Notes: generated by a model from the letters alone, not told the origin. 22,986 nt of DNA from an uncultured Lachnospiraceae bacterium (GCA_947178465.1 CAMWYL010000010.1:1-22986), one strand, 5' to 3'; positions 14,351-22,464 are shown, counted from the stretch's first letter. Numbers and translations are program-made.

Positions 14351-15598
14351 ATGAAATTTTTAAAACGAGCGCTTATAATGTTTACCGTATTTTTTGTTTT
14401 GTTCCTTTCGGAACCCTTTACGGCAGGGGCCGCCGAAGAAGCCCAAAGCCCTGTTTACTATGTCCGCTTTTCGGGTCAGGGCCTGAATGTGTATGCAGAC
14501 CCTTCCCTGTCGGGGGAGCCTATAGCGGTGCTTCCTAATGATACCTATGTGCAGGTGATATTCGGCCCGTTGGATTACCTTGTAAAGATACGGGTATATG
14601 AGACCGGTCTGGAGGGGTATGCGGATATGAGATACCTGAAACGGCTGGACGCGATTGTAAATGACTGGGATATGTATACATACGAGGAAATGGAGGAGGA
14701 TATCCTGCAGTTGCAGGAAAGATATCCGGAGCTGCTTCATGTGAATATGACGGGGAAATCCGCGGATGGCAGGAAGTTGTATGAGCTGGTCATGGGAAAT
14801 GAGGCGGCGCCGGAGCGCATGCTGATTCATGCCGGCATCCATGCCCGTGAATATACGAACCCGTATCTTGTGATGGAGCAGCTTGAGCAGTGCCTTTACT
14901 ATTACGACTGCGGCTATTACCATGAAACAAGTTATCGGGAGCTGTTTGACCATATGGCGATCCATGTGGTACCGATGGTCAATCCCGACGGAATCGCAAT
15001 CAGCCAGTTTGGAGAGAGCGGTCTGCGCTCGCCGGAACTGGTACAGACGGTGCGCAGCTGCTACGAATATGATGTTGCCGCTAAACGGACAAAAAACTCC
15101 TATGCGCGTTATCTTGCAAGATGGAAAGCCAATGCGCGTGGTGTTGACCTCAACAGAAATTTCGTGACGGGATTCGGCATTGATGTAAAGGCGTCTCAGC
15201 CCTCGTATGCAGGGTATACGGGAATACAGCCCTTTTCGGAGCCGGAAACCGTATTTCTCGGAGCAGTGACGCTGCTGTGTCAGCCCTCCATTATCATCAG
15301 CTACCATTCGATGGGGGAGGTTGCATACTGGGATACCGTTGAAAGCAGATATACTGATATAAACACGGAGTTTTCAAGCTATATGCTGTCGCTTGTCCCT
15401 TATAAAAGGATGAAAAGCGAGACAGCGTCGGGCAGCTATCTTGATTGGATATACAGCGGTGACACGCCCGTCTGCTCCATTACTTTTGAGACCGGCAATA
15501 CGGATTGCCCGTTTCCGATGACAACACAATATCCCAAAATATGGCTTCAGCATTCCCTTGTGATACAGGCGGCTGCGGCTTATGCGTATGTTCACTGA
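14351..15598 (+). CDS. Secreted SH3-M14 family zinc carboxypeptidase
   Basis: ATG 14351 follows AGGAGG (14335-14340). The product has 415 residues. A signal peptide (MKFLKRALIMFTVFFVLFLS) has a likely cut after AGAA near residue 28. Residues 35-98 form a bacterial SH3-like domain (LNVYADPSLSGEPIAVLPND), which usually binds cell-wall peptides. The rest is an M14 zinc peptidase with all key residues visible: zinc ligands H164 and E167 in HARE, H319 in YHS, NPDG (211-214), DLNRNF with R269, and catalytic E380 in SITFETG. It should remove C-terminal residues from peptides outside the cell, perhaps wall stem peptides (gamma-D-glutamyl-diaminopimelate-type activity is known for related M14 enzymes; inferred here). 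The minus-strand frame 14360-15307 is a shadow. It is separate from the island: stronger codon conservation, higher GC. Confidence 0.9.
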   Translation: MKFLKRALIMFTVFFVLFLSEPFTAGAAEEAQSPVYYVRFSGQGLNVYADPSLSGEPIAVLPNDTYVQVIFGPLDYLVKIRVYETGLEGYADMRYLKRLDAIVNDWDMYTYEEMEEDILQLQERYPELLHVNMTGKSADGRKLYELVMGNEAAPERMLIHAGIHAREYTNPYLVMEQLEQCLYYYDCGYYHETSYRELFDHMAIHVVPMVNPDGIAISQFGESGLRSPELVQTVRSCYEYDVAAKRTKNSYARYLARWKANARGVDLNRNFVTGFGIDVKASQPSYAGYTGIQPFSEPETVFLGAVTLLCQPSIIISYHSMGEVAYWDTVESRYTDINTEFSSYMLSLVPYKRMKSETASGSYLDWIYSGDTPVCSITFETGNTDCPFPMTTQYPKIWLQHSLVIQAAAAYAYVH

Positions 15599-15628
15599 TA
15601 AAAATATCAGCCGATAAACAATCTGTAT

Positions 15629-15657
15629 TTGTAAAACAGACCAAGTTATGGTACAAT
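15629..15657 (+). promoter_or_regulatory. Promoter of carB
   Basis: TTGTAA (15629-15634), 17-bp spacer, TACAAT (15652-15657). The leader to ATG 15715 is only about 50 nt, with a small CAGC...GCTG hairpin and no recognisable PyrR-binding loop or attenuator terminator. Confidence 0.7.
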
Positions 15658-15714
15658 AAGGTAATTTCAGCAGATTTTCCGCTGCAGGGTATTGATACAA
15701 TAAGGAGGATTAGT

Positions 15715-18700
15715 ATGCCACAGAGAACTGATATTCATAAGGTTTTAATCATAGGCTCGGGACCTATCATTATCGGGCAGGCCTGTGAATTTGATTATTC
15801 CGGCACACAGGCCTGTAAGGCGCTGAAAAAGCTGGGGTATGAGATTGTATTGGTGAATTCCAACCCCGCTACGATTATGACGGATCCGGAGATGGCGGAC
15901 GTTACCTATATTGAACCGCTGAACAAGGAGCGTCTGGAGCAGATTATCGCGAAGGAGCGCCCGGACGCGTTGCTGCCCAATCTGGGCGGTCAGTCCGGAT
16001 TGAATCTTTGCGCAGAGCTTGCCGGCGCAGGCATTTTAGACAAATATCAGGTAAAAGTCATCGGCGTACAGGTTGATGCCATTGAGCGCGGCGAGGACCG
16101 TATTGAGTTTAAGAATGCGATGAACGCACTCGGTATTGAGATGGCAAGAAGTGAGGTCGCTTACACCGTGGAGGAGGCGCTTGAGATCGCGGACGGGCTT
16201 GGATATCCCGTTGTTTTGCGCCCTGCCTACACCATGGGCGGCGCAGGCGGCGGTCTGGTATATAATAAGGAAGAACTGCGCACGGTATGCGCCAGAGGGT
16301 TACAGGCCTCCCTCGTGGGGCAGGTTCTGGTTGAAGAGTCCATTCTGGGCTGGGAGGAGCTGGAACTGGAGGTTGTGCGCGACGCGGACGGGAATATGAT
16401 CACGGTCTGCTTTATTGAGAATATTGATCCCATGGGTGTACATACGGGCGATTCCTTCTGTGCAGCCCCCATGCTTACCATCTCAGAGGAGGTACAGAAG
16501 CGGCTGCAGGAGCAGGCCTACCGCATTGTGGAATCCGTGCAGGTTATCGGCGGAACGAATGTACAGTTTGCCCATGACCCGGTCAGTGACCGGATTATCG
16601 TGATAGAGATTAATCCCAGAACATCGCGTTCATCCGCGCTGGCATCCAAGGCCACGGGCTTTCCCATTGCTCTGGTCAGCGCCATGCTGGCCTCAGGGCT
16701 GACCCTCAAGGATATTCCCTGTGGGAAATACGGCACCTTGGATAAATATGTGCCGGATGGAGATTATGTGGTAATCAAGTTTGCGCGCTGGGCATTTGAG
16801 AAGTTCAAGGGCGTGGAGGATAAGCTGGGCACACAGATGCGCGCCGTCGGCGAGGTTATGAGCATCGGTAAGAATTACAAGGAGGCGTTCCAGAAGGCAA
16901 TCCGTTCCCTGGAAATCGGTCGATATGGTTTAGGGCAGATACCCAAGCTGGAGGCGGCTTCTAAGGAGCAGCTTTTGCGGATGCTGGCAACTCCTTCCAG
17001 TGAGCGGCATTTCATTATGTATGAGGCGTTGAAAAAGGGTGCGTCTCCGGAGGAGCTTCATGAAATCACCCACGTGAAAAAGTGGTTTATTGACCGGATG
17101 GAGGAGCTGGCAAAGGAGGAGACGGAGCTTCTGGCGTGCAAGGGAGCGCTGCCTTCAGATGAACTGTTGATCAGGGCGAAAAAGGACGGCTTCTCAGACA
17201 AATATCTGAGTATCCTGCTGGATATTCCCGAGCAGACGATTCGCAGCCACCGTATCAGTCTGGGTGTCGAGGAGGCCTGGGAGGGCGTTCATGTGAGCGG
17301 TACCGAGGACAGCGCCTATTATTATTCCACTTATAATGCACCGGACAAGAATCCTGTCTGTTCCGATAAGCCGAAGGTAATGATTTTGGGAGGCGGTCCG
17401 AATCGTATCGGTCAGGGAATTGAGTTTGACTATTGCTGTGTACATGCCGCGATGGCATTGAAGAAGCTGGGCTTTGAGACGATTATCGTCAATTGTAATC
17501 CCGAGACGGTGTCCACGGATTATGACACCTCGGACAAGCTGTACTTTGAGCCGCTGACACTGGAAGACGTGCTGAGTATCTATAAGAAGGAACAGCCGGT
17601 GGGCATTATCGCCCAGTTCGGAGGACAGACCCCGTTGAACCTTGCTGCGGATTTGGAGAAGAACGGCGTGCGTATTTTAGGCACTGCGCCGGAAGTGATT
17701 GATTTGGCGGAGGACAGGGACCTGTTCCGCGCTATGATGGATAAGCTGGGAATCCCGATGCCGGAGTCCGGCATGGCGACTACTGTGGAGGAGGCGCTTG
17801 AGATTGCCCGCTGCATCGGGTATCCGGTGATGGTTCGTCCCTCTTATGTATTGGGTGGGCGCGGCATGGAGGTCGTGTACCATGATGAGAGCCTTGCCGA
17901 CTATATGCGTGCGGCAGTAGGCGTGACGCCGGACAGGCCGATTTTGATTGACCGCTTCCTGAATCATGCAACAGAGTGTGAGGCGGACGCCATCAGTGAC
18001 GGAACCCACGCATTTGTGCCGGCCGTTATGGAGCACATTGAGCTGGCCGGTATCCATTCCGGAGATTCGGCGTGCATCATTCCGTCCAGACATATTTCGG
18101 AGGAAAATGTCGCTGTTATCAAGGAATACACCAGAAGGATTGCGGAGGAGATGCATGTCTGCGGTCTGATGAATATGCAGTACGCAATCGAGAATGATAA
18201 GGTGTATGTGCTGGAGGCCAATCCAAGGGCGTCCCGTACCGTGCCGCTGGTATCCAAGGTCTGCAATATCCGCATGGTTCCCTTGGCAACGGAGATTATC
18301 ACTGCGGATATCACGGGAAGGCCTTCTCCCGTTCCCGATTTGAAGGAGCAGGATATTCCTTATTACGGCGTGAAAGAGGCTGTGTTCCCGTTCAACATGT
18401 TCCCGGAGGTTGACCCTGTCCTTGGACCGGAAATGCGGTCTACCGGCGAGGTGCTGGGACTTTCCGCTTCCGTGGGAGAAGCGTTTTTCAAGGCACAGGA
18501 GGCGACCCAGACCAGGCTGCCCTTGAGCGGAACCGTGCTGATCAGCGTGAACCGCAGGGATAAGGCGGAGGTTGTTGAGGTCGGAGCAGACTTCCATAAG
18601 GCTGGCTTTCGGATCCTTGCGACAGACAATACCTGTACGCTGCTCCGGGAGGCGGGTATCCCCGCTGAGCCGGTGAAGAAGCTCTATGAGGGCAGGCCCA

Positions 18701-18939
18701 ATGTATTGGATTTGATTACCAATGGGGACATTGATATCATCATCAATTCTCCCGTGGGAGACGACAGCGTGCATGATGACAGTTACCTGAGGAAAGCAGC
18801 CATCAAGGCTAAAATTCCTTATATGACGACAATCGCGGCTGCGAAGGCCAGCGTGGAGGGCATTCTTCATGTCCGCAATGCCGGTGATGGCGAGGTGCAT
18901 TCCCTGCAGACGCTTCATGCAGGGATTCAGGATAAATAG
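15715..18939 (+). CDS. carB: Carbamoyl-phosphate synthase large subunit
   Basis: This subunit makes carbamoyl phosphate from bicarbonate, ammonia (delivered by the CarA glutaminase) and two ATP, feeding pyrimidine and arginine synthesis in the cytosol. The start is ATG 15715, with AGGAGG 8 nt before; the frame stays open upstream but without a site. The product has 1074 residues, the full normal length. The first ATP-grasp half begins GSGPIIIGQ (14-22) with EINPRTSRSSALASK further on. The second half begins GGGPNRIGQGIEFDY (about 557-571), with EHIELAGIHSGDSA and EANPRASRT. The C-terminal MGS-like allosteric domain (about 935-1074) contains TNGDIDIIINSPVGD. No carA lies within the window on either side: upstream is a peptidase, downstream an 85-residue hypothetical. 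The long minus-strand frame 17677-18981 is a shadow. Confidence 0.98.
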   Translation: MPQRTDIHKVLIIGSGPIIIGQACEFDYSGTQACKALKKLGYEIVLVNSNPATIMTDPEMADVTYIEPLNKERLEQIIAKERPDALLPNLGGQSGLNLCAELAGAGILDKYQVKVIGVQVDAIERGEDRIEFKNAMNALGIEMARSEVAYTVEEALEIADGLGYPVVLRPAYTMGGAGGGLVYNKEELRTVCARGLQASLVGQVLVEESILGWEELELEVVRDADGNMITVCFIENIDPMGVHTGDSFCAAPMLTISEEVQKRLQEQAYRIVESVQVIGGTNVQFAHDPVSDRIIVIEINPRTSRSSALASKATGFPIALVSAMLASGLTLKDIPCGKYGTLDKYVPDGDYVVIKFARWAFEKFKGVEDKLGTQMRAVGEVMSIGKNYKEAFQKAIRSLEIGRYGLGQIPKLEAASKEQLLRMLATPSSERHFIMYEALKKGASPEELHEITHVKKWFIDRMEELAKEETELLACKGALPSDELLIRAKKDGFSDKYLSILLDIPEQTIRSHRISLGVEEAWEGVHVSGTEDSAYYYSTYNAPDKNPVCSDKPKVMILGGGPNRIGQGIEFDYCCVHAAMALKKLGFETIIVNCNPETVSTDYDTSDKLYFEPLTLEDVLSIYKKEQPVGIIAQFGGQTPLNLAADLEKNGVRILGTAPEVIDLAEDRDLFRAMMDKLGIPMPESGMATTVEEALEIARCIGYPVMVRPSYVLGGRGMEVVYHDESLADYMRAAVGVTPDRPILIDRFLNHATECEADAISDGTHAFVPAVMEHIELAGIHSGDSACIIPSRHISEENVAVIKEYTRRIAEEMHVCGLMNMQYAIENDKVYVLEANPRASRTVPLVSKVCNIRMVPLATEIITADITGRPSPVPDLKEQDIPYYGVKEAVFPFNMFPEVDPVLGPEMRSTGEVLGLSASVGEAFFKAQEATQTRLPLSGTVLISVNRRDKAEVVEVGADFHKAGFRILATDNTCTLLREAGIPAEPVKKLYEGRPNVLDLITNGDIDIIINSPVGDDSVHDDSYLRKAAIKAKIPYMTTIAAAKASVEGILHVRNAGDGEVHSLQTLHAGIQDK

Positions 18940-19007
18940 CATTCGGGGAAATGTCCGTGTGCGGCATGGAACCGTCAACAACGATTTGATTTCTGGAAAA
19001 AGCAGAT

Positions 19008-19265
19008 ATGTTTGGATTTATTAAGGATTTGGGAAAGAATAATAAACAGTTAGACGAAATCATTCAGCGAATCGAGATGAATATGTCGAATAATTACAAG
19101 GATGCCGCGCAGGAAAATCTCAGAGAGTTTGAGCGCGTCCTTGGAGAGCTGGAGACATCCGGAAAAATCGGCGAAAAGCAGCGCCTTCACTATGAAGGCC
19201 GGCTTTCCGCCTTTCGGGAGCGGATGAAGAACTTTACTCATAAGGATCAAAAGCCTACCTGGTAA
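19008..19265 (+). CDS. Small helical hypothetical protein
   Basis: ATG 19008 has only a weak GGAAAAAG upstream. The product has 85 residues and no signal or membrane segment. It reads MFGFIKDLGKNNKQLDEIIQ, then a long amphipathic helical pair (EIIQRIEMNMSNNYKDAAQ; NLREFERVLGELETSGKI), a turn (GKIGEKQRLHYEGRL) and a basic end. Heptad spacing of I/L/F suggests a coiled coil or helical hairpin. It follows carB by 68 nt on the same strand with no terminator seen between, so it may share the carB transcript. It meets the convergent MATE gene 13 nt further on. Function unknown. Confidence 0.65.
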   Translation: MFGFIKDLGKNNKQLDEIIQRIEMNMSNNYKDAAQENLREFERVLGELETSGKIGEKQRLHYEGRLSAFRERMKNFTHKDQKPTW

Positions 19266-19278
19266 AGTGACAGTAATG

Positions 19279-20607
19279 TCAGTAATGATATTTGTTTTTC
19301 TTGGCAGCAAGAAATATCATTGAAATAATAAAAGCGCAAATCTCCGCAACCGTAATTGCCCACCAGATTCCGTCCAGGCCTAAAATTATCGGTAAAAGCA
19401 GGACGGAAAGCATCTGGAATACAAGCGTTCTTAAGAAGGAAATGGCGGCGGAGACACCGCCGTTATTTAATGCCGTGAAAAACGAGGACGTAAAAATATT
19501 TGCGCCTGCCAAAATAAACGAGAAGGCGAACAGCTTGAAGGCATGTGTCGTCATTTCCAACAGCACTTCATCATATCCGACAAAAACCTTTGCCATCGGA
19601 AGCGCGAGGAGCTGGGAAAGCGTCATCATCGCAATGCCCGCCGCGCCCATAAGGATATAGCTTTTTCTTCGAATATTCCGTAATTCGCCATGATGCTCCG
19701 CACCATAGTGGTAGCTTATAATGGGGGCGGTGCCGATCGTATAACCGATAAAAACAGCGATAAAGATAAATTGCACATACATCAGCACGCCATAGGCGGC
19801 GACGCCGTTCTCGCCCGCATATCTCAAGAGCTGGAAGTTGTAGAGCATGCTGACCAGGGAGCCGGATATATTTGACATCAGCTCAGAGGAGCCGTTTATG
19901 CATGCGTTAAGCAGAACCCGTCCCTCAATTTTTGTCCATACAAGGCGCAGGAGGCCGGTGTTGGGGCGCAGAAAGTACAGGAACGGCAGGATACCGCCTA
20001 CACACTGACTGATTCCCGTTGCGAGCGCCGCGCCCGCAACGCCCCATCGGAAGCCTGCGATAAACAGCGCATCCAGCGCCATATTGGTAAAGCCTGCGGC
20101 GACAGTGACATATAGTCCGAGCTGCGGCTTTTCGGCTGCGGTCAGGAAAGCCTGAAAGGCATTCTGCAGCATAAAAGCCGTATTAAACAGCAGAATGATT
20201 CTGCCATAAAGGACACAATCCTCCAGCATCGTTTCCGTCGCTCCCAACAGATGCGCGATGGGACGTATAAAGAGAATGCCGATGACCGACAGCACGATTC
20301 CGCAGATGGCGGTGAACCCTATCAGCATGGAAAAATAGCGGTTGGCATTTACCCGCTCATTTTCTCCCAGCGTCTTTGCAACCAGCGCACTGCCGCCGGT
20401 TCCGATCATAAACCCGAAACCGCCCAATATCATAAGAAACGGCATAATCAGATTGATTGCGGCAAACGGAGTCTTTCCAACAATATTCGATACAAACAAG
20501 CCGTCGACAACGCCATAGACGGATGTAAAGATCATCATAACAATCGACGGGAGGCAAAAGCGGAATAATTTCCGATAAGTAAAATGATCAGATAATTGAA
20601 TTGCCAT
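19279..20607 (-). CDS. MATE family multidrug/cation efflux transporter
   Basis: The protein exports organic cations or drugs across the membrane using a Na+ or H+ gradient (family knowledge). The start is ATG at 20607, with AAAGGAGGG just upstream; the frame runs on to 20673 but that part overlaps the kinase gene. The product has 442 residues with about 12 hydrophobic segments in two six-helix halves. The first half opens FCLPSIVMMIFTSVYGVVDG and LFVSNIVG; the second has the matching FIGYTIGTAPIISYHYGAE. The motifs GTGGSALVAK and GAxNxxxDxxFI-like MALDALFIAGFRWGVAGAAL are typical MATE. It overlaps the end of the upstream cytidylate-kinase-like gene by 20 nt, so translation is likely coupled, and it is the last gene of the marR operon. 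Substrate not predictable. Confidence 0.92.
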   Translation of the reverse strand: MAIQLSDHFTYRKLFRFCLPSIVMMIFTSVYGVVDGLFVSNIVGKTPFAAINLIMPFLMILGGFGFMIGTGGSALVAKTLGENERVNANRYFSMLIGFTAICGIVLSVIGILFIRPIAHLLGATETMLEDCVLYGRIILLFNTAFMLQNAFQAFLTAAEKPQLGLYVTVAAGFTNMALDALFIAGFRWGVAGAALATGISQCVGGILPFLYFLRPNTGLLRLVWTKIEGRVLLNACINGSSELMSNISGSLVSMLYNFQLLRYAGENGVAAYGVLMYVQFIFIAVFIGYTIGTAPIISYHYGAEHHGELRNIRRKSYILMGAAGIAMMTLSQLLALPMAKVFVGYDEVLLEMTTHAFKLFAFSFILAGANIFTSSFFTALNNGGVSAAISFLRTLVFQMLSVLLLPIILGLDGIWWAITVAEICAFIISMIFLAAKKNKYHY

Positions 20608-21232
20608 TACGGCTCTCCCTCCTTTCAAACCAGCTTTGCGCGAAAGCGGCAAGGTGCGGTACGACGGACTCAATGTTGAGGTCTGTCGTATTCAGACAAA
20701 GGTGATAGCCGCGTTTGTCTCCCCATTGGTAGGATGCGACAAGCGCGTGGTTTGCCGCTCTTGCCTTGTCAATCTGCCTGATTTTCCGTTCCAACTCACG
20801 CTCAGACAGTGTTTCCGATGCATCGGCGCGGCTTTTGCAGCGCGCAATACGGGAATCCATATCCGCATATACAAATATTTTTAAAGGGTTGTATTCTGCC
20901 AGCACTGCGTCAGAGCCTCTGCCGACAATAACACAGTCGCCCTTCGCGGCAAGCTCACGAATGATGTTGTGTTGCTGTGCAAGAATATGGGGCGCGCTGC
21001 CTGCGGAGTGGAGCGGATGGTGGGCGAGTGTCCGTGAGACGGTAAGCGGGTATTGCTTTAGGACGCCGTTTTCAAGTGTCCGCTCCACATAGGCTTCATC
21101 CAGATTGGCCTGCTGTGCCGCCATCGTTATGAGCTCGCGGTCATAATAGGCAATGCCGAGCGCATCCGCCAGACGCTTCCCCAGTTCTCTGCCGCCGCTG
21201 CCAAATTCGCGGCTTATTGTAATGATTTTCAT
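20588..21232 (-). CDS. Cytidylate kinase-like protein (AAA_26 family)
   Basis: ATG at 21232 with GGAGGAGC 8 nt upstream. The product has 214 residues. It begins MKIITISREFGSGGRELGKR; the SREFGSGGRELG loop is the modified P-loop of the cytidylate-kinase-2 group, followed by the YYDRELI motif and DCVIVGRGSDAVL, then KIFVYADMDSRIARCKSR. The end has an AxYQWGDKRGYHLCLNTT stretch typical of this family. It probably phosphorylates a small molecule or nucleotide; many members sit next to MATE or MarR genes with no assigned substrate. It lies 17 nt after marR and overlaps MATE by 20 nt, so the three should be co-regulated. True CMP kinase function is less likely because the core gene is normally found elsewhere. 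Confidence 0.85.
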   Translation of the reverse strand: MKIITISREFGSGGRELGKRLADALGIAYYDRELITMAAQQANLDEAYVERTLENGVLKQYPLTVSRTLAHHPLHSAGSAPHILAQQHNIIRELAAKGDCVIVGRGSDAVLAEYNPLKIFVYADMDSRIARCKSRADASETLSERELERKIRQIDKARAANHALVASYQWGDKRGYHLCLNTTDLNIESVVPHLAAFAQSWFERRESRNGNSII

Positions 21233-21249
21233 AGAAATGCTCCTCCTTA

Positions 21250-21708
21250 TCAGAAATCCTGCTGCCGTAAAGCAGATATGGCAGTTCTCAGTAAATCCGT
21301 GTATTTGTGAAATAACTGAAGAAAAGCTTCCTGTTCTTCGTCTGTGAGACCGGACAATGCCTTTTGCTCGGCGTCGATCACCCTGTCAACGGTTTGTTCC
21401 GCAAGTCTGCGGCCTTTATCAGTCAGTGACAGCTGCTTGCTTCTGCGGTCGGTCATCTCCGTTAATTGAAGAATGCCGTCCTGCTCCAGCTTTTTCAGAG
21501 CGGAATTGACCGTCTGCTTGGGCTGGTATATGATGCTGCAGATTTCGCTCTGCGTAACGGCCTCGCCGTCTGTCCGAAGCGTGTACAGAATCCAGAAGGC
21601 ACAGTCGGAAAGGCCTGACAGCTTTGCGGCACAGCGGTAGATATCATCGCTTTCCTTGATAATACTGTTGAACTCTGACAACTTTTTTCTGATATTATTT
21701 TTTTCCAT
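21250..21708 (-). CDS. MarR family transcriptional regulator
   Basis: ATG at 21708 (MEKNNIRKKLSEF), with GGGGGAGAA about 7 nt upstream; the longer frame from 21729 starts inside the operator. The product has 152 residues. The winged helix-turn-helix is clear: SDCAFWILYTLRTDG, SEICSIIYQPKQTVNSALKK, then the wing MTDRRSKQLSLTDKG with the conserved D-RR. Flanking helices (EFNSIIKESDDIYRCAAKLS; EAFLQLFHKYTDLL) form the dimer interface. MarR proteins repress until a small ligand binds. It heads an operon with the kinase-like and MATE genes, and a perfect inverted repeat surrounds its own promoter, so it should repress itself and the exporter. Confidence 0.92.
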   Translation of the reverse strand: MEKNNIRKKLSEFNSIIKESDDIYRCAAKLSGLSDCAFWILYTLRTDGEAVTQSEICSIIYQPKQTVNSALKKLEQDGILQLTEMTDRRSKQLSLTDKGRRLAEQTVDRVIDAEQKALSGLTDEEQEAFLQLFHKYTDLLRTAISALRQQDF

Positions 21709-21728
21709 AAGTGTTCTCCCCCATATCA

Positions 21729-21776
21729 TCCGAAATCGGACTGAATTAGTTTAATCCGATTTCGGACAAATGTCAA
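21729..21776 (-). promoter_or_regulatory. marR operon promoter with MarR operator
   Basis: On the minus strand: TTGACA (complement of 21771-21776), 17-bp spacer, TAAACT (complement of 21748-21753). A perfect 12-bp inverted repeat, TCCGAAATCGGA (21729-21740) and TCCGATTTCGGA (21755-21766), 14 bp apart, places one arm in the spacer and the other on the likely start site. Each arm is itself nearly palindromic. Binding there would block polymerase. Assignment to MarR is inferred from position. Confidence 0.8.
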
Positions 21777-21864
21777 GCTCTTTTTCACAAGAGTCTGTGG
21801 CAATTTTTTTGATTTTAAGAACTGCAATGTGTGCCTGAAAAATTGCGGTGTATACTTAAATACT

Positions 21865-21874
21865 TGAATATTCA
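21865..21874. promoter_or_regulatory. Candidate ArsR/SdpR operator
   Basis: TGAATATTCA is a perfect 10-bp palindrome about 80 bp before the ArsR-type gene. ArsR-family sites are often AT-rich palindromes of this sort. The 21777-21954 stretch otherwise shows no clear gene; a consensus promoter for the regulator was not found. Confidence 0.35.
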
Positions 21875-21954
21875 TATTTTTTTTATTAGTCTGAAAACTG
21901 ACATGAACGAAACGCAACAACAGACTATTTACACACAAGACAGGAGTGATACAC

Positions 21955-22236
21955 ATGGGATCTGTGGAGACTTTCAAGGCGTTGTCAGACCCGGTCAGAC
22001 GGGAAATACTGATGCTTTTGAAAAAAGGACGTTTGTCGGCAGGGGAAATCGGCAGTAATTTTGAGATGACAGGTGCAACCATTTCTTATCACCTCAATAT
22101 ATTAAAGAAGGCCGAGCTTACCTTTGAGAGCCGTGAGAAGAACCATATCTATTATGAGCTGAATACCGCTGTTTTGGAGGAGGTATTGCTTTGGATTTCG
22201 GATTTGAAAGGCGAGGCTCCGGATGAAGATAAGTAA
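21955..22236 (+). CDS. ArsR/SdpR-type winged-helix regulator
   Basis: ATG 21955, with AGGAG (21942-21946) 8 nt upstream; an in-frame GTG at 21946 overlaps that site. The product has 93 residues. It reads ETFKALSDPVRREILMLLKK, then RLSAGEIGSNFEMTGATISYHLNIL split by a turn (recognition helix TGATISYHLNIL), wing ESREKNHIYYELNT, and helix AVLEEVLLWI. There is no ELCVCDL metal box and no Cys, so metal sensing of the ArsR/SmtB kind is unlikely. The FKALSDPxRREIL start and YY-LNTxVxxEVLxWI end are those of SdpR-type autorepressors. In Bacillus sdpR sits with sdpI, an immunity protein; no sdpI is seen here. It lies between two divergent export systems. Confidence 0.85.
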   Translation: MGSVETFKALSDPVRREILMLLKKGRLSAGEIGSNFEMTGATISYHLNILKKAELTFESREKNHIYYELNTAVLEEVLLWISDLKGEAPDEDK

Positions 22237-22282
22237 AAGATGTTCGCTCCTTTTATTATAAGAGGATTGTAGCGAGGGAGAT

Positions 22283-22311
22283 TTGACAAATCGGAAAAAT
22301 TTGTATATAAT
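22283..22311 (+). promoter_or_regulatory. Consensus promoter before the candidate riboswitch
   Basis: Perfect TTGACA (22283-22288), 17-bp spacer, perfect TATAAT (22306-22311). Transcription should begin near 22318. Confidence 0.88.
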
Positions 22312-22314
22312 AAT

Positions 22315-22365
22315 GCCGTCGAGTGGCGAAAGCGTAAATCCGGATAATGGGTTTACGCTTTTTTT
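22315..22365 (+). ncRNA. Candidate guanidine-IV (mepA-motif) riboswitch with terminator
   Basis: A perfect promoter yields an RNA of only about 50 nt. Its 3' part is a strong terminator: AGCGTAAATCC (22331-22341) pairs over 11 bp with GGGTTTACGCT (22349-22359), loop GGATAAT, then a T-run to 22365. Just before it is a small hairpin, either GCC/GGC around GTCGAGT (22315-22327) or TCG/CGA around AGTGG. The next gene is a MATE transporter starting 100 nt on. Guanidine-IV riboswitches are known upstream of mepA-type MATE genes in Clostridia and work through termination, so size, position, terminator and target fit. I cannot align the family consensus from memory, and the first stem lies at or just before the predicted start site. 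Plain attenuation or a short RNA are alternatives. Confidence 0.55.
22331..22365 (+). terminator. Strong intrinsic terminator in the MATE leader
   Basis: An 11-bp stem with one G-U pair, a 7-nt loop and seven consecutive T (22359-22365). It lies between promoter and gene, so the gene is silent unless the hairpin is prevented. Confidence 0.9.
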
Positions 22366-22464
22366 CGTGCAAGCGATGATCACTCCAAAATATGGTTATG
22401 GCAGCTTTCCGAAAAAGTCTCCTGAGAGCTTCCTGTAAGAGGCTTCAAAAGAAACGGAGGAAAA

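Noticed and set aside
14360..15307. Long minus-strand frame (315 codons) opposite the M14 gene
   Set aside because: The plus strand encodes a complete, motif-bearing peptidase; the minus frame has no ribosome site or recognisable domain.
15595..15610. CTGATA-AAAA-TATCAG hairpin as the M14 terminator
   Set aside because: The stem is 6 bp and AT-rich with no T-run after it.
15505..15714. Extended N-terminus of carB reaching into the peptidase gene
   Set aside because: AGGAGG and ATG at 15715 and the normal start PQRTDIHKVLIIGSGP make the upstream part noncoding; the promoter also lies within it.
15658..15714. PyrR-type attenuator before carB
   Set aside because: The leader is about 50 nt, with only a small hairpin and no T-run or anti-terminator.
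17677..18981. Long minus-strand frame (434 codons) opposite carB
   Set aside because: carB is certain on the plus strand; the minus frame is an open-frame shadow rich in His/Arg/Ser.
19268..19281. TGACAGTAATGTCA as a bidirectional terminator between converging genes
   Set aside because: Only 5 bp of stem, no T-run on either strand, and it overlaps the MATE stop codon.
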